Below, piece by piece: positions 1-9,827 of a stretch of DNA of 64,000 nucleotides; position 1 is the first letter of the stretch; each line of letters opens with the position of its first letter. The notes below the pieces were generated by a model that was not told the origin of the DNA, ran no database searches, and worked only from the letters and a program-made list of their open reading frames with translations. The position numbers and the translations under genes are program-made. The stretch is from Hyphomicrobium sp. (GTDB taxonomy: Bacteria; Pseudomonadota; Alphaproteobacteria; Rhizobiales; Hyphomicrobiaceae). The stretch is taken from contig JAEUME010000018.1 in assembly GCA_016793445.1 (NCBI GenBank), positions 310,001 to 374,000 of the forward strand, given 5' to 3'.

Positions 1-524
1 TTTCGCAGGTTGTTGGCCCAGGCGCAGCTCCCTTAGGAACTGCCGGGCGAGGGGGCCGCGATGCCCCTCGAACTCAACTTCTACACTGTAGATATAGGAG
101 ATAGCCGGTTAAGAGAAGGTGTGCAGTTGCAAAATAGCCATGCGTTTTACGCATACATCTCGACAAGATCGCGCCGCTACGCGGTAATACATTGAAATTG
201 CGAAATGTTTCAAAAAGAGAAGGGGAGAACCGAAGTCCTCCCCTGGGTCAGAACAGCCTGCAAGCGTGGTCTTGGAAGCGTTGCGACTTGAATAAAATTA
301 TACTGGACCTCGCAGATGCAACATATGCGACGCGATATGCTGCGCATGATGAATAATGTCGCAGAAGAAGCATTAGCGGTGCGTTCGGAAGTCGAGATCG
401 ATCTCCGCTAAAGGCACGCCAAATAAGAAATTATCGTCGTTCGAGTTGGAGACGAAAGCCAAACCGCCTTTCGCTCCAAGGGAGTTTGCGGCGAGCCCCG
501 GCCCATCAGCGCGGGCGTATGAGA
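1..524. other. left edge without a recognisable gene
   Basis: I see no convincing gene here. On the minus strand a frame is open from about position 106 to the left edge and reads like protein (…SVEVEFEGHRGPLARQ…), but it has a TAA just upstream and no ATG, GTG or TTG start. It may be a gene remnant or chance. The rest is AT-richer than the flanking DNA and probably includes the distal flank of the small secreted-protein genes to the right. Confidence 0.4.
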
Positions 525-550
525 AAGGGGAGGGCCTCAGCCCTCCCCTT
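525..550 (-). terminator. hairpin terminator after the first small secreted-protein gene
   Basis: A perfect 11-bp stem (AAGGGGAGGGC / GCCCTCCCCTT) with a 4-nt loop lies 26 bp past the stop codon of the minus-strand gene at 576-980. On the minus strand it is followed by a short pyrimidine run (TCTC). It fits an intrinsic terminator, though the T tract is weak. Confidence 0.7.
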
Positions 551-575
551 CGTCTTCACTGGCGGTTGGCGCGCC

Positions 576-980
576 TTAGTTCGTTTCGCGAGCCGGCACA
601 TAGGCGACGCGGTCAATGCTCTCGACGACCAGATTCGAGGCATTCTGAGCACAGCTCAGCGCCAGCGCCGCGCCGTCTGAGGTATCGAGTTGCGCGGTCG
701 TTCCAGCCGCGACGTTGCTTGAGAATCGAACGGTCGCGAGATGGTACGGCAACTGCTCACTGTATGTTTCGGACACCATCACGGTGACGCTGCAAGCACC
801 CGGTTGCTTGACGTAGAAGGCTACGGCCTTTTTGGTGCCGACGTTGAACGACGCGCCCTTGTTCTCGCCCAGGATTTTCACGCCGGACGGCTCTTCACTG
901 GCGCGGCCACTGAGCGTGGCCGAGCCTGCAGCGAGGGCGGCCAGAGCGGCAAGGATCAGGGATTTTGTCATCGTCTTCAT
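576..980 (-). CDS. small secreted protein, paralogue 1
   Basis: 134 residues, function unknown. The start is the ATG at 980, which has GGAGG about 5 bases upstream; an earlier in-frame ATG would add 15 residues before the signal peptide. Residues 1-28 form a Sec signal peptide (MKTMTKSLILAAL…). The mature part has a core also found in the next gene: VGTKKAV, then GACSV, then V(M)SETY, then PYHLA(T/S)VRF, then TSDGAA and a late Cys. The two conserved Cys (GAC and LSC) suggest one disulfide in a small beta-rich periplasmic domain. It is separated from its two paralogues by about 360 bp and its own terminators, so it is probably transcribed alone. I do not recognise the family. Confidence 0.85.
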   Translation of the reverse strand: MKTMTKSLILAALAALAAGSATLSGRASEEPSGVKILGENKGASFNVGTKKAVAFYVKQPGACSVTVMVSETYSEQLPYHLATVRFSSNVAAGTTAQLDTSDGAALALSCAQNASNLVVESIDRVAYVPARETN

Positions 981-1282
981 GGAAAGGGCCTCCAGTCCAT
1001 TTTCGCAGCGTTCAAGCTCTCGCATAAGTGTTCGGGCGTGACGGCTACGTTCTGGGGGTTAGATAAACCCATGAGACACAAACGGAAATACCTAGCTATG
1101 CATTTCCGGAATGCATCTGCTGCAGCGCGCAACGGTCACAGCCCAAGTGGGTAGGAAAGGGTCCCTTCCGCCACAATTGCGTCATGCGGATCCGAGCCTT
1201 GCCTATTGTCAGGGCCGGTGGTGCAGTGCACCAAAAATGCGAACTTCGGCGAAGGCACGATGCGCGACGCGAAACAACGCAC

Positions 1283-1316
1283 AAGGCCGCCGCATCTGAA
1301 GATGCGCAGCGGCCTT
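1283..1316 (-). terminator. hairpin after the second small secreted-protein gene
   Basis: The sequence AAGGCCGC-(C)-GCATCT and its complement form a long stem with one bulge and a GAAG loop, 24 bp downstream of the minus-strand stop at 1340. It probably terminates the two-gene unit 2191-1340. Confidence 0.6.
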
Positions 1317-1339
1317 AAGCATGTCTCACCAATGGAATG

Positions 1340-1750
1340 TCAGTTCGTAGCCGGACCGGCCGTTCTGGGATAGGCGATCACATCACGGGTCTCGATCGTC
1401 AGAGACTCGGCTTGCGGTCCGCATGCAAGGGTCATCGCCGCGCCGTCCGACGTTTCGACATTAGCCGCAGATCCGCCCGCCACGCTGGCGCCAAAGCGTA
1501 CGCTGGCGAGATGATAGGGGATCTGATCGGGATAGGTCTCCGACATCAGCACGCTCACCTTGCACGCACCCGCTTCGTTCAGATACGTCGCCACAGCCTT
1601 CTTGGTGCCGACATATATGACGGCGCCTTTGCCTTGGGTGATCTGGGTCGCGCCATGGGCAACTACCGATGGCACAGGCCAAGCTGCGTAGGCGGAAGCC
1701 GCACAACCCAACGAAGCCAGGATCATCAGTATCTTTTGCATCGTCTTCAT
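1340..1750 (-). CDS. small secreted protein, paralogue 2
   Basis: 136 residues with an N-terminal signal peptide (MKTMQKILMILASLGCAASAYA). The mature part is a close paralogue of the protein at 576-980: YVGTKKAVATY, GACKVSVLMSETY, IPYHLASVRFGA and TSDGAAMTLAC line up without gaps. A GGGGGAG ribosome-binding site precedes the ATG. It starts 18 bp after the third paralogue ends, so the two are probably one transcript. Both Cys of the mature domain are conserved. Function unknown; the shared invariant GTKKAV…SETY core suggests a real structural family rather than low-complexity secreted protein. Confidence 0.85.
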   Translation of the reverse strand: MKTMQKILMILASLGCAASAYAAWPVPSVVAHGATQITQGKGAVIYVGTKKAVATYLNEAGACKVSVLMSETYPDQIPYHLASVRFGASVAGGSAANVETSDGAAMTLACGPQAESLTIETRDVIAYPRTAGPATN

Positions 1751-1768
1751 GACCGGTTCTCCCCCTTA

Positions 1769-2191
1769 TCATGATTTCCCGGCGGCATGGCCGGGGTAGG
1801 CCTCACGCGTGTAGATGCGCGCATTCATCTTGCGGCCGTCGGGACCGCACAGGAATTCGGCCGCGCGGTTCTGGTCGCCGTCGACGCGAAGGCTTTGGCC
1901 TGGAGTGACATTCGCGGTGATGCGGGTGCCGTGCGGTCCTTCGCTGCCGCCGGACGCCATGCCGCCAGCTTCGGATTCGGACAGGACGATCGTTAGCCCG
2001 CAGACGTGATCATGCTGCTGATAGTAGCCGACAAGCTTCTTTCCGCCGACGTTCAGCGGAAGGCCCTTATCCGGGTTCATGACGATCTGGGTTTCACCGC
2101 CAGCTGCGCCCGGCATCTCCGCCCAGGCGGCGGCAGAGGACAAGCCCGCGCCGATGAGTGCTGCGATCGCAATCCGTGTCATCCATTTCAT
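1769..2191 (-). CDS. small secreted protein, paralogue 3 (divergent)
   Basis: 140 residues, signal peptide at 1-24 (MKWMTRIAIAALIGAGLSSA…). It shares the plan of the two downstream genes but has diverged: NVGGKKLVGYY replaces VGTKKAV, CGLTIVLSES replaces CSVTVMVSET, and FLCGPDG replaces the late Cys block. A Gly/Ser-rich insert (about residues 76-86) sits where the others have the PYHLA strand. It is first in the two-gene unit with the gene at 1340-1750. Unknown function; the row of three is best explained by local duplication followed by divergence. Confidence 0.82.
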   Translation of the reverse strand: MKWMTRIAIAALIGAGLSSAAAWAEMPGAAGGETQIVMNPDKGLPLNVGGKKLVGYYQQHDHVCGLTIVLSESEAGGMASGGSEGPHGTRITANVTPGQSLRVDGDQNRAAEFLCGPDGRKMNARIYTREAYPGHAAGKS

Positions 2192-2603
2192 GGCATAGTC
2201 TCCCGGTCCAACCTCGGCAGGTCCATGGTCACGTGACCCTACCGACCATTATGCTGAAAACCGTAAGCCCATGACTCGGTTTTATAAATAGATAATGCTG
2301 CATAGCAGCAAAGGCGACGTTGCAGCGCGGCCATGCCGCGTGGGCGCCTTGATCTGACGCATTGCAGTCTCTGAACAGTCCCAGGCCCAGTTCGGGCTTG
2401 CGGCGAGCCGTTTCCTGGGACTCGCGCGCTTGCGGGCGTGGTCGCGGATCAGCCGGGCAATCGCATCTTGGGACAAAGGGGCGCGGGCCGCGACAAGGGG
2501 GCCCGTCATGGCTATAAGCGGGTTCGCAAATGACAGGATTCCTGACACATACGCAGTAACGCGACAGGATCCGTTGTGGCTTTGAATAACCCCGTGAGAC
2601 CTG
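2192..2603. other. intergenic region between divergent genes
   Basis: About 410 bp separating the minus-strand small-protein unit from purL. It must hold both promoters. I see no open frame with a credible start and ribosome-binding site, no repeat and no RNA gene. The AT-rich stretch near 2278-2300 is the most promoter-like part. Confidence 0.4.
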
Positions 2604-4877
<2,274 letters not shown>

Positions 4878-4891
4878 ATCAGGACTCCGTC

Positions 4892-5695
4892 ATGATCGTT
4901 CAGCGGCCGACTCGGAGATTGCGATCGTCCGTCAAAGCTGCCTACAGCACATTTGCTTCCTATAAGCCGGCCCGCGAGCTTTCCGTCTGCCACGGTGATT
5001 TGTGCCTCGAGCCCGGGGTTGAGTCTGCACTACTCTCGACACCTCTCCGACAAATTCCATTCCGGCTCCTTTGTGAGTACACGTGGGCTTTGACGGGATC
5101 AGACTGCAAGAAGCTCAACGCGGATGAAATCCGCCACTTCCGTCCGCGATACTTCCAATTCATCTCCCATGGACTTTGGCCAAACTTCAGCGGTGATTGG
5201 CCCCCGACATTGAGAGCGCTTGGCTCTTTCAGTCATCGCGAAAATTGGCCGAGCAACGAGGTCGAGGTTATCGATGAATTTTTTGACGCCCTCTTGCAAC
5301 AAATGCTGCTCCGGCCTATCGGCTGGAGTACCCGAAAGGACGGCAGTCCGATACCGTATACCGATGTTGACGAATTGATGTGTACGATGGCGATTGCAGG
5401 AGGCGATACAAAACGACTTATTGCCGAATGGAGCCAGAACTTGATCGGGACGGGGCTGCAGCATGTGGCAGCTCTGATTGATGATTGCGAACGTGGGCAG
5501 AACCTCGGGATCATGCGGGGATCACTACCTTCGGCTTGGTGGGACTACCGTTCAGCCGATGCGACGATCTTGAAGGCGTGGCTTTATCGGACTGAGATCG
5601 CGTATGTCCTGGATCACGCCGCGCAAGAAGAGAGCGATCCATTGACGAAAGAGCTGTTCGCTCGTTCCAGCGAGGCGGTGCTCACCGCGCCGTAG
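4892..5695 (+). CDS. hypothetical protein downstream of purL
   Basis: 267 residues, no family recognised. It begins 14 bp after the purL stop, which suggests co-transcription. There is no signal peptide or membrane segment; the protein is soluble with several Trp-rich stretches (WPNFSGDWPP, SLPSAWWDY) and predicted helices in the C-terminal half. Codon use is less GC-rich than in purL, so it may be a later arrival. I cannot assign a function. Confidence 0.75.
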   Translation: MIVQRPTRRLRSSVKAAYSTFASYKPARELSVCHGDLCLEPGVESALLSTPLRQIPFRLLCEYTWALTGSDCKKLNADEIRHFRPRYFQFISHGLWPNFSGDWPPTLRALGSFSHRENWPSNEVEVIDEFFDALLQQMLLRPIGWSTRKDGSPIPYTDVDELMCTMAIAGGDTKRLIAEWSQNLIGTGLQHVAALIDDCERGQNLGIMRGSLPSAWWDYRSADATILKAWLYRTEIAYVLDHAAQEESDPLTKELFARSSEAVLTAP

Positions 5696-5754
5696 CTGAG
5701 GAATAGGTGCCATATTGGCAATCTTGGGCATTCACGGCAAAGGCCCGCGTTGGC

Positions 5755-5905
5755 CGGATCCCCGCCTCACGCGAGGATGACGATGCGGGTGAGGTCGCGG
5801 ACTTGGGTCTTCAACGATCGAGAATGCGGGCGAGCCTGTCGTTGATTGCAGACCTTTTCAAATACCGTCACCCCGGTGAAAGGCCGGGATCCGTCCAGGC
5901 CGCGG
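5755..5905. repeat. pair of short REP-like palindromes
   Basis: Two fragments of the repeat family seen elsewhere in the window. One is GGATCCCCGCCTCACGCGAG followed by GATGACGATGCGG at 5757-5789. The other is GTCACCCCGGTGAAAGGCCG GGATCCGTCCAGGC at 5868-5901. The same two half-elements recur, in the opposite order, at 20757-20853. They lie in the 360 bp between two plus-strand genes, which otherwise holds no gene. Confidence 0.7.
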
Positions 5906-6054
5906 CACTGTCGCATAAGCGGTTGCCGGGTACCCGGCCCCAGCGAGTTCCTTGCTCGATGAACGTCATCTGAACACGGTGGTCAGACGCAATTCAGGCC
6001 TCCTCGATCATGGTCGCCTCATTCAAGGCGGTTGTGACCCTAGGAGAAGCACCA

Positions 6055-6498
6055 ATGACCTCAACCAACGCATTGTCGATGACAGATCTCAGCGCGCGCA
6101 GACTACTCATGCAGATTTTCTTGCCGGTTCTTGCGGCGCTGGCGTTTATCGCCGGAAACGTTGCGACGAGCACAGGATCGTTCGCGAAATCCGCAGCCTA
6201 TGAAAGTGGCTTTGCGGCCGGCAAGGTGAAGGGGCAGAAGGATGGCTATCAGGATGCCTACAAGGATGCCTACGAAGCCTCCTACAACGATGCTCTGATA
6301 AGCGGCTTCGCACGCTCCCGGTCAACGGCGTCGCAGGATTACGCCATCGGTTTCAAGCGCGGCTACAAGGTCGGATACAAGCTCGGCTGGAAGTCGGGTC
6401 AGCGCGACGGCGATGAAGACGGCTACAGCGATGGCAAGAGCTGGAAGCAAGCCATGCGGGACAAGATGCGCCGTTGCATGCGCGAGGGAACCTGCTGA
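6055..6498 (+). CDS. small exported protein with GxxxG/DGY repeats (Yae1-like pattern)
   Basis: 147 residues. I place the start at the ATG at 6055 because AGGAGAAG lies 6-7 bases before it; the frame is open 15 codons further up. One hydrophobic segment (about residues 20-38, MQIFLPVLAALAFIAG) is a signal peptide or anchor. After it comes a regular Gly/Tyr/Asp pattern with four-residue spacing: GFAAGKVKGQKDGYQDAYKD, then GFKRGYKVGYKLGWKSGQRD GDEDGYSDG. This resembles the deca-GX3 helix of Yae1 N-terminal domains, but the likeness is by pattern only. The C-terminus is basic with two Cys. Confidence 0.75.
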   Translation: MTSTNALSMTDLSARRLLMQIFLPVLAALAFIAGNVATSTGSFAKSAAYESGFAAGKVKGQKDGYQDAYKDAYEASYNDALISGFARSRSTASQDYAIGFKRGYKVGYKLGWKSGQRDGDEDGYSDGKSWKQAMRDKMRRCMREGTC

Positions 6499-6530
6499 GC
6501 GCAGACTTGAAACGTCGATCCCACAGACTT

Positions 6531-6565
6531 GAAAGCCGCCGGATACAACCGGCGGCTTTCATCTT
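6531..6565. terminator. bidirectional hairpin terminator
   Basis: A perfect 12-bp stem (GAAAGCCGCCGG / CCGGCGGCTTTC) with a 6-nt loop between two convergent genes. A short T-rich run follows on the plus strand. It can serve the gene ending at 6498 and the minus-strand gene ending at 6591. Confidence 0.8.
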
Positions 6566-6590
6566 TCCGGCAGAAGCGGCGGTCCGACCG

Positions 6591-7178
6591 CTAGATCTTC
6601 ACCGCCGCATGCTTCTTCAGCCGCAGCGAGAATGCGATCAGGATGAGGCCGTAGGCGATCGCGAAGCCACCTATGGCAAAGGCCAAGCCGAGCGCGCCCG
6701 CGCCAGGGTTGGCAAGGACGACCACGCCGAACAGAATCGACAAAACGCCGATGGCGATCAGCAGCCACTCGTCCTCGATCTCTTTTCTCAGCCGGAACGC
6801 GCCGATGATCTCGAACACGCCCGATGCGATGGCCCAGCCGGCAATGAAGTACAGCAGAACCAGCCCCGTGATACCCGGCCACAGCAACGTGACAACGCCG
6901 GCGCCGATGCCGAGAATGCCGACGATTGCGAGCCACCAGCGGGGTGCAGGGGCACCCTTCGTAACGGCGGCGACGAGTGCGAAGATCCCGTCGAGCAGCG
7001 CAAATGCGCCGTAGAAGATGACGAGCGTGAAGAGGGTCAGGCCCGGCCAGACGAACGTCAGCACGCCAAAGATGATGGCCATGATCCCGCGCAGCAGGAT
7101 GAGCCACCAGTTGCGTGCGAGCGCATCGAGCGTGGGACGCATCAAAACGGTACCGGGAGGGTAGCTGTTGGTGGCCAT
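6591..7178 (-). CDS. HdeD-family (DUF308) membrane protein
   Basis: 195 residues with six predicted transmembrane helices arranged as three hairpins. Each pair carries the DUF308 pattern of a hydrophobic helix ending in a P-G turn (FVWPGLTLFTL, LLWPGITGLVL, VVLANPGAGALGL). Such proteins (HdeD in enteric bacteria) are inner-membrane proteins linked to acid and general stress; the molecular role is not settled. AAGGAG lies 6 bases before the ATG. It is transcribed alone, convergent with the gene to its left. Confidence 0.9.
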   Translation of the reverse strand: MATNSYPPGTVLMRPTLDALARNWWLILLRGIMAIIFGVLTFVWPGLTLFTLVIFYGAFALLDGIFALVAAVTKGAPAPRWWLAIVGILGIGAGVVTLLWPGITGLVLLYFIAGWAIASGVFEIIGAFRLRKEIEDEWLLIAIGVLSILFGVVVLANPGAGALGLAFAIGGFAIAYGLILIAFSLRLKKHAAVKI

Positions 7179-7429
7179 GATCCGTCTCCTTGCTGATCAA
7201 TCCTTGCGGAGTATGCGAGTTGCTCAAAAGCTCAAACGAGCGCGCGTCAGCCGAAGTAAACCGGGTTTCGGCGTGGCCGCTCAGGTGCAGGCAATTGTAC
7301 GCAATTTTAGCGCGCGTTACGGCGCGACGTAGGAGAAGTGCAGCTGGAAAAGCCTACTCAAACTTGGCCATCGCGGCAAGGGCGTGAAGACGGGCTCAGT
7401 AAACAGAGCGAGGCGCGCGCTGCGCTCAG

Positions 7430-7760
7430 CCGGGATGACAAAGAGATAAAACGTTGCGCCGGGATGACACCATCAGCTTGTCATCCCGGGCAAGCGAGCA
7501 CGGATGAAGTCCGGGCGCAGCGCTGACCCCGGGACCCAGCGCATCCGTGCGAAGCGCAAATCATCCCGCAGCAATAGCCGCCCACGCCCTCTGGGTCCCG
7601 GCGCTCGCTACCGCTCGGCCGGGATGACAAGGTGGTGAAATTCCAGCTCCACCCTGGCGTCATCCCGCGTCAGTCGGGGATCTGCCCCAGCGGTGATTGG
7701 GTGCCACTGTCGAAACTTGGACGGGTCCCGGCATTTCGCCGGGATGACGGGGTTTGAAAG
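7430..7760. repeat. cluster of palindromic repeats, including one 150-bp element
   Basis: A complete copy of the 150-bp element runs from GTCATCCCGGGCAAGCGAGC (7480) to GGCCGGGATGAC (7628), in the orientation opposite to the four other copies in the window. Short half-elements flank it at 7430-7448, 7660-7683 and 7728-7749 (GTCCCGGCATTTCGCCGGG). The arrangement of nested inverted repeats resembles BIME/REP elements. The whole 680 bp between 7179 and 7861 contains nothing else I can support. Confidence 0.85.
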
Positions 7761-7861
7761 ATCCGTCTCGACGACAAGCGTCCGAACTCCGTCATATATT
7801 GCGCGCAAGGGCGAAGGTTCGGCTTCTAAGCGTGTCTCTTTGAGGAGAGCCGTAAAGAGAA

Positions 7862-7984
7862 TCAGCCGGCTTTCTTAGCGTTGTGTTCCTTCTTGGCGGC
7901 CTTGGCCAAGCGCTTTTTCTCGTTCTCGACCTTGCGCTGGCGGGCCTGAATCTTGCGGCGGCGAAGGTTTGACATCGTCGGCAT
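7862..7984 (-). CDS. very small basic protein
   Basis: 40 residues from the ATG at 7984 (GAGG 8 bases upstream), or 37 from the ATG at 7975. The sequence is almost wholly Lys, Arg, Ala and Gln (MSNLRRRKIQARQRKVENEK…), a single charged helix. Proteins of this look are common in alphaproteobacterial genomes as unnamed small ORFs. It differs from DUF4169, which has an FGRTK motif that is absent here. It might bind nucleic acid, but that is a guess from charge. Confidence 0.6.
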   Translation of the reverse strand: MPTMSNLRRRKIQARQRKVENEKKRLAKAAKKEHNAKKAG

Positions 7985-8167
7985 CGGCGTAACCTCTTCA
8001 TTATATTCTTCAAGCCGCGTTGTAGGAGGAAACGAGGCTGTGTCAATGCGAAATCCCAAGGAGCGGATGCGGCATCTGAAGGCGCGGGCGGCTCAGTCCG
8101 ATTGTTGCCATCATCGCTTCCGACTGTGGCTTGGAAGCGTGCGGGCGCTTGAGGGCGAGGGGGCAGA

Positions 8168-8548
8168 ATGTCGAGGCAAGACCGCACACATGATCCGCAT
8201 GACCAGCACAATACGCATCATCCGCCGCTGACCTTTCCGCGCGGCTTGTCCATCGAAGGGGTGATCTCGTATCCGGGCTCCCTGACTGTCGGCGGCACGA
8301 TAGAGGGCGATGTGTCGTGTGCGGCGCTCGTCATCACCGAGCGCGGGATCGTCAACGGCAGTGTCAGAGCCGAGACGGTCATGGTGCTGGGCGAGGTCAA
8401 CGGCGAGATCTACGCGAATACGCTCACCCTGAAGGCGGCGAGCTGCGTCGTCGGCGACATCTTCCACAAGCAGCTGGCTTTGGAGGACGGGTGCTTTTTT
8501 GAGGGTCGCTCCCGGCGCCACTCGGCCCCGTTGCTGCTCGGCGCCTGA
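8168..8548 (+). CDS. bactofilin family protein
   Basis: 126 residues. The central part (about 27-110) is the short beta-helix repeat of bactofilins (DUF583): LSIEGVISYPGSLTVGGTIE, GDVSCAALVITERGIVNGSV, ETVMVLGEVNGEIYA. Bactofilins polymerise without nucleotide into membrane-associated filaments that place cell-wall or stalk-forming enzymes. The N-terminal tail is polar and His/Asp-rich, the C-terminal tail short and basic, as usual. GAGGGGG precedes the ATG by 5 bases. In budding or stalked alphaproteobacteria such proteins often act in morphogenesis. Confidence 0.92.
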   Translation: MSRQDRTHDPHDQHNTHHPPLTFPRGLSIEGVISYPGSLTVGGTIEGDVSCAALVITERGIVNGSVRAETVMVLGEVNGEIYANTLTLKAASCVVGDIFHKQLALEDGCFFEGRSRRHSAPLLLGA

Positions 8549-8708
8549 CGCATCGGGGACTGGAGGATCTTAGAACGCGCCCGCAGCTTTCCTTGATGCC
8601 GGCGGCAGGCTAAGACTGCCGCGCAACCCGCGCCGTGCGGGTCTGCGACGCCTGCTCGTTGAGATCCTTTGGCGGGCGCAAAACGAAAAGGAAGCGACGG
8701 ATCTGCGC

Positions 8709-9221
8709 ATGCTCACGCGAGACAGCATTCGATGGCTTGCCGCGCTCGCCGCAGCAATTGCGGTTGTCGCGTGCGACGCGCCAAGCCAGCAGCCTCAATC
8801 CGATGCCCAGTCGTCATCAGCGGCGGATACGGGCTCATCTCAAGCAACAGGAATAGATATGTCCAACGCTCAGACCACGGCCTCCGGCCTCCAGATCATC
8901 GACACGCAAGAGGGCACGGGCACCTCACCCAAAACCGGTCAGACATGCCTCATGCACTACACCGGCTGGCTGCATAAGGACGGCGCCAAGGGCGCCAAAT
9001 TCGATTCCTCCTTAGATCGCGGCGAGCCGTTCGGCTTCACCATCGGGGTGGGGCAGGTCATCAAGGGGTGGGACGAGGGCGTTGCCAGCATGAAGGTCGG
9101 CGGAAAGCGCACACTGATTATTCCGCCTCAGCTCGGCTATGGCGCACGCGGCGCTGGCGGCGTCATTCCACCGAACGCGACGCTGATCTTCGACGTCGAA
9201 CTTCTCGACGTACAAGACTGA
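8709..9221 (+). CDS. lipoprotein FKBP-type peptidyl-prolyl isomerase
   Basis: 170 residues. A lipoprotein signal ends in the lipobox AVVAC (Cys22), followed by a 30-residue Gln/Ser-rich linker. The FKBP domain covers about 60-168: [53 protein letters not shown] and FDVELLDV are all standard. It isomerises Xaa-Pro bonds and so helps fold proteins in the periplasm, tethered to a membrane. A possible ribosome-binding site (AAGGAAG) is rather far (about 14 bases) from the ATG. No operon partner is evident. Confidence 0.95.
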   Translation: MLTRDSIRWLAALAAAIAVVACDAPSQQPQSDAQSSSAADTGSSQATGIDMSNAQTTASGLQIIDTQEGTGTSPKTGQTCLMHYTGWLHKDGAKGAKFDSSLDRGEPFGFTIGVGQVIKGWDEGVASMKVGGKRTLIIPPQLGYGARGAGGVIPPNATLIFDVELLDVQD

Positions 9222-9265
9222 CGACTGCGGTCTGTGGGTGCTATGGCGCGCGGGCGACATGTAGC

Positions 9266-9706
9266 TCAGCGCGCCATCCTCAGCTCGGCAATGCGCTTTT
9301 CAGCGATGGTTTCGAGGTCCGGCCGAAGGACAACGCTTTCCTGCTCGTTGGGGTCGGTCCGCGCGATCACGGCGGAGGTGGGCTTGTCGCTGATGTTGAC
9401 CGGCAGATGCGGCACGCCGGCCGGGATATAGACGAGGTCTCCGGCCCGGGTAACGAAATGGTGCTCGAGCCGATCGCCGTATAGCGTCACGGCCTCGCCA
9501 TCGAGGACGAAGATCGCCGTCTCATGGTTCTCGTGCAGATGCGCCTTGGCGCGTCCGCCGGGCGGCACGGTCAGCAGATGCATGCAGATGGCCTTGGACC
9601 CGACGGTTTCGGCGGCGATGCCGTTGAAGTAGGTCAGTCCCTGCTTGCCGTCATAGGTGCTGTCAGCGCGGATCACGCGGCAGGTCGCGGAGGTTTCATC
9701 AGTCAT
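9266..9706 (-). CDS. cupin-domain protein
   Basis: 146 residues forming a single cupin barrel. Motif 1 is PPGGRAKAHLHENHETAIFV (His/His/Glu metal ligands) and motif 2 is GDLVYIPAGVPHLPVNIS (His). CGGAG precedes the ATG. Single-domain cupins of this kind bind a divalent metal and may be sugar isomerases, dioxygenases or small sensors; the substrate cannot be read from the sequence. It is a single gene between the FKBP gene (convergent) and purB. Confidence 0.88.
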   Translation of the reverse strand: MTDETSATCRVIRADSTYDGKQGLTYFNGIAAETVGSKAICMHLLTVPPGGRAKAHLHENHETAIFVLDGEAVTLYGDRLEHHFVTRAGDLVYIPAGVPHLPVNISDKPTSAVIARTDPNEQESVVLRPDLETIAEKRIAELRMAR

Positions 9707-9827
9707 GGTGGCGCTCCGGCGGAAAATGAGTACATCTCATTTTACAAGATAGGTGCGCCCCATGCGAAAGTCATGGGCACGCCCATCGCCGCAAGCTGTT
9801 TCCGCGAGTCACTGAAGCTGCTGAAGC

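Noticed and set aside
1..106. Protein-like minus-strand frame at the left edge
   Set aside because: It has no start codon downstream of a TAA and cannot be judged without the sequence to the left.
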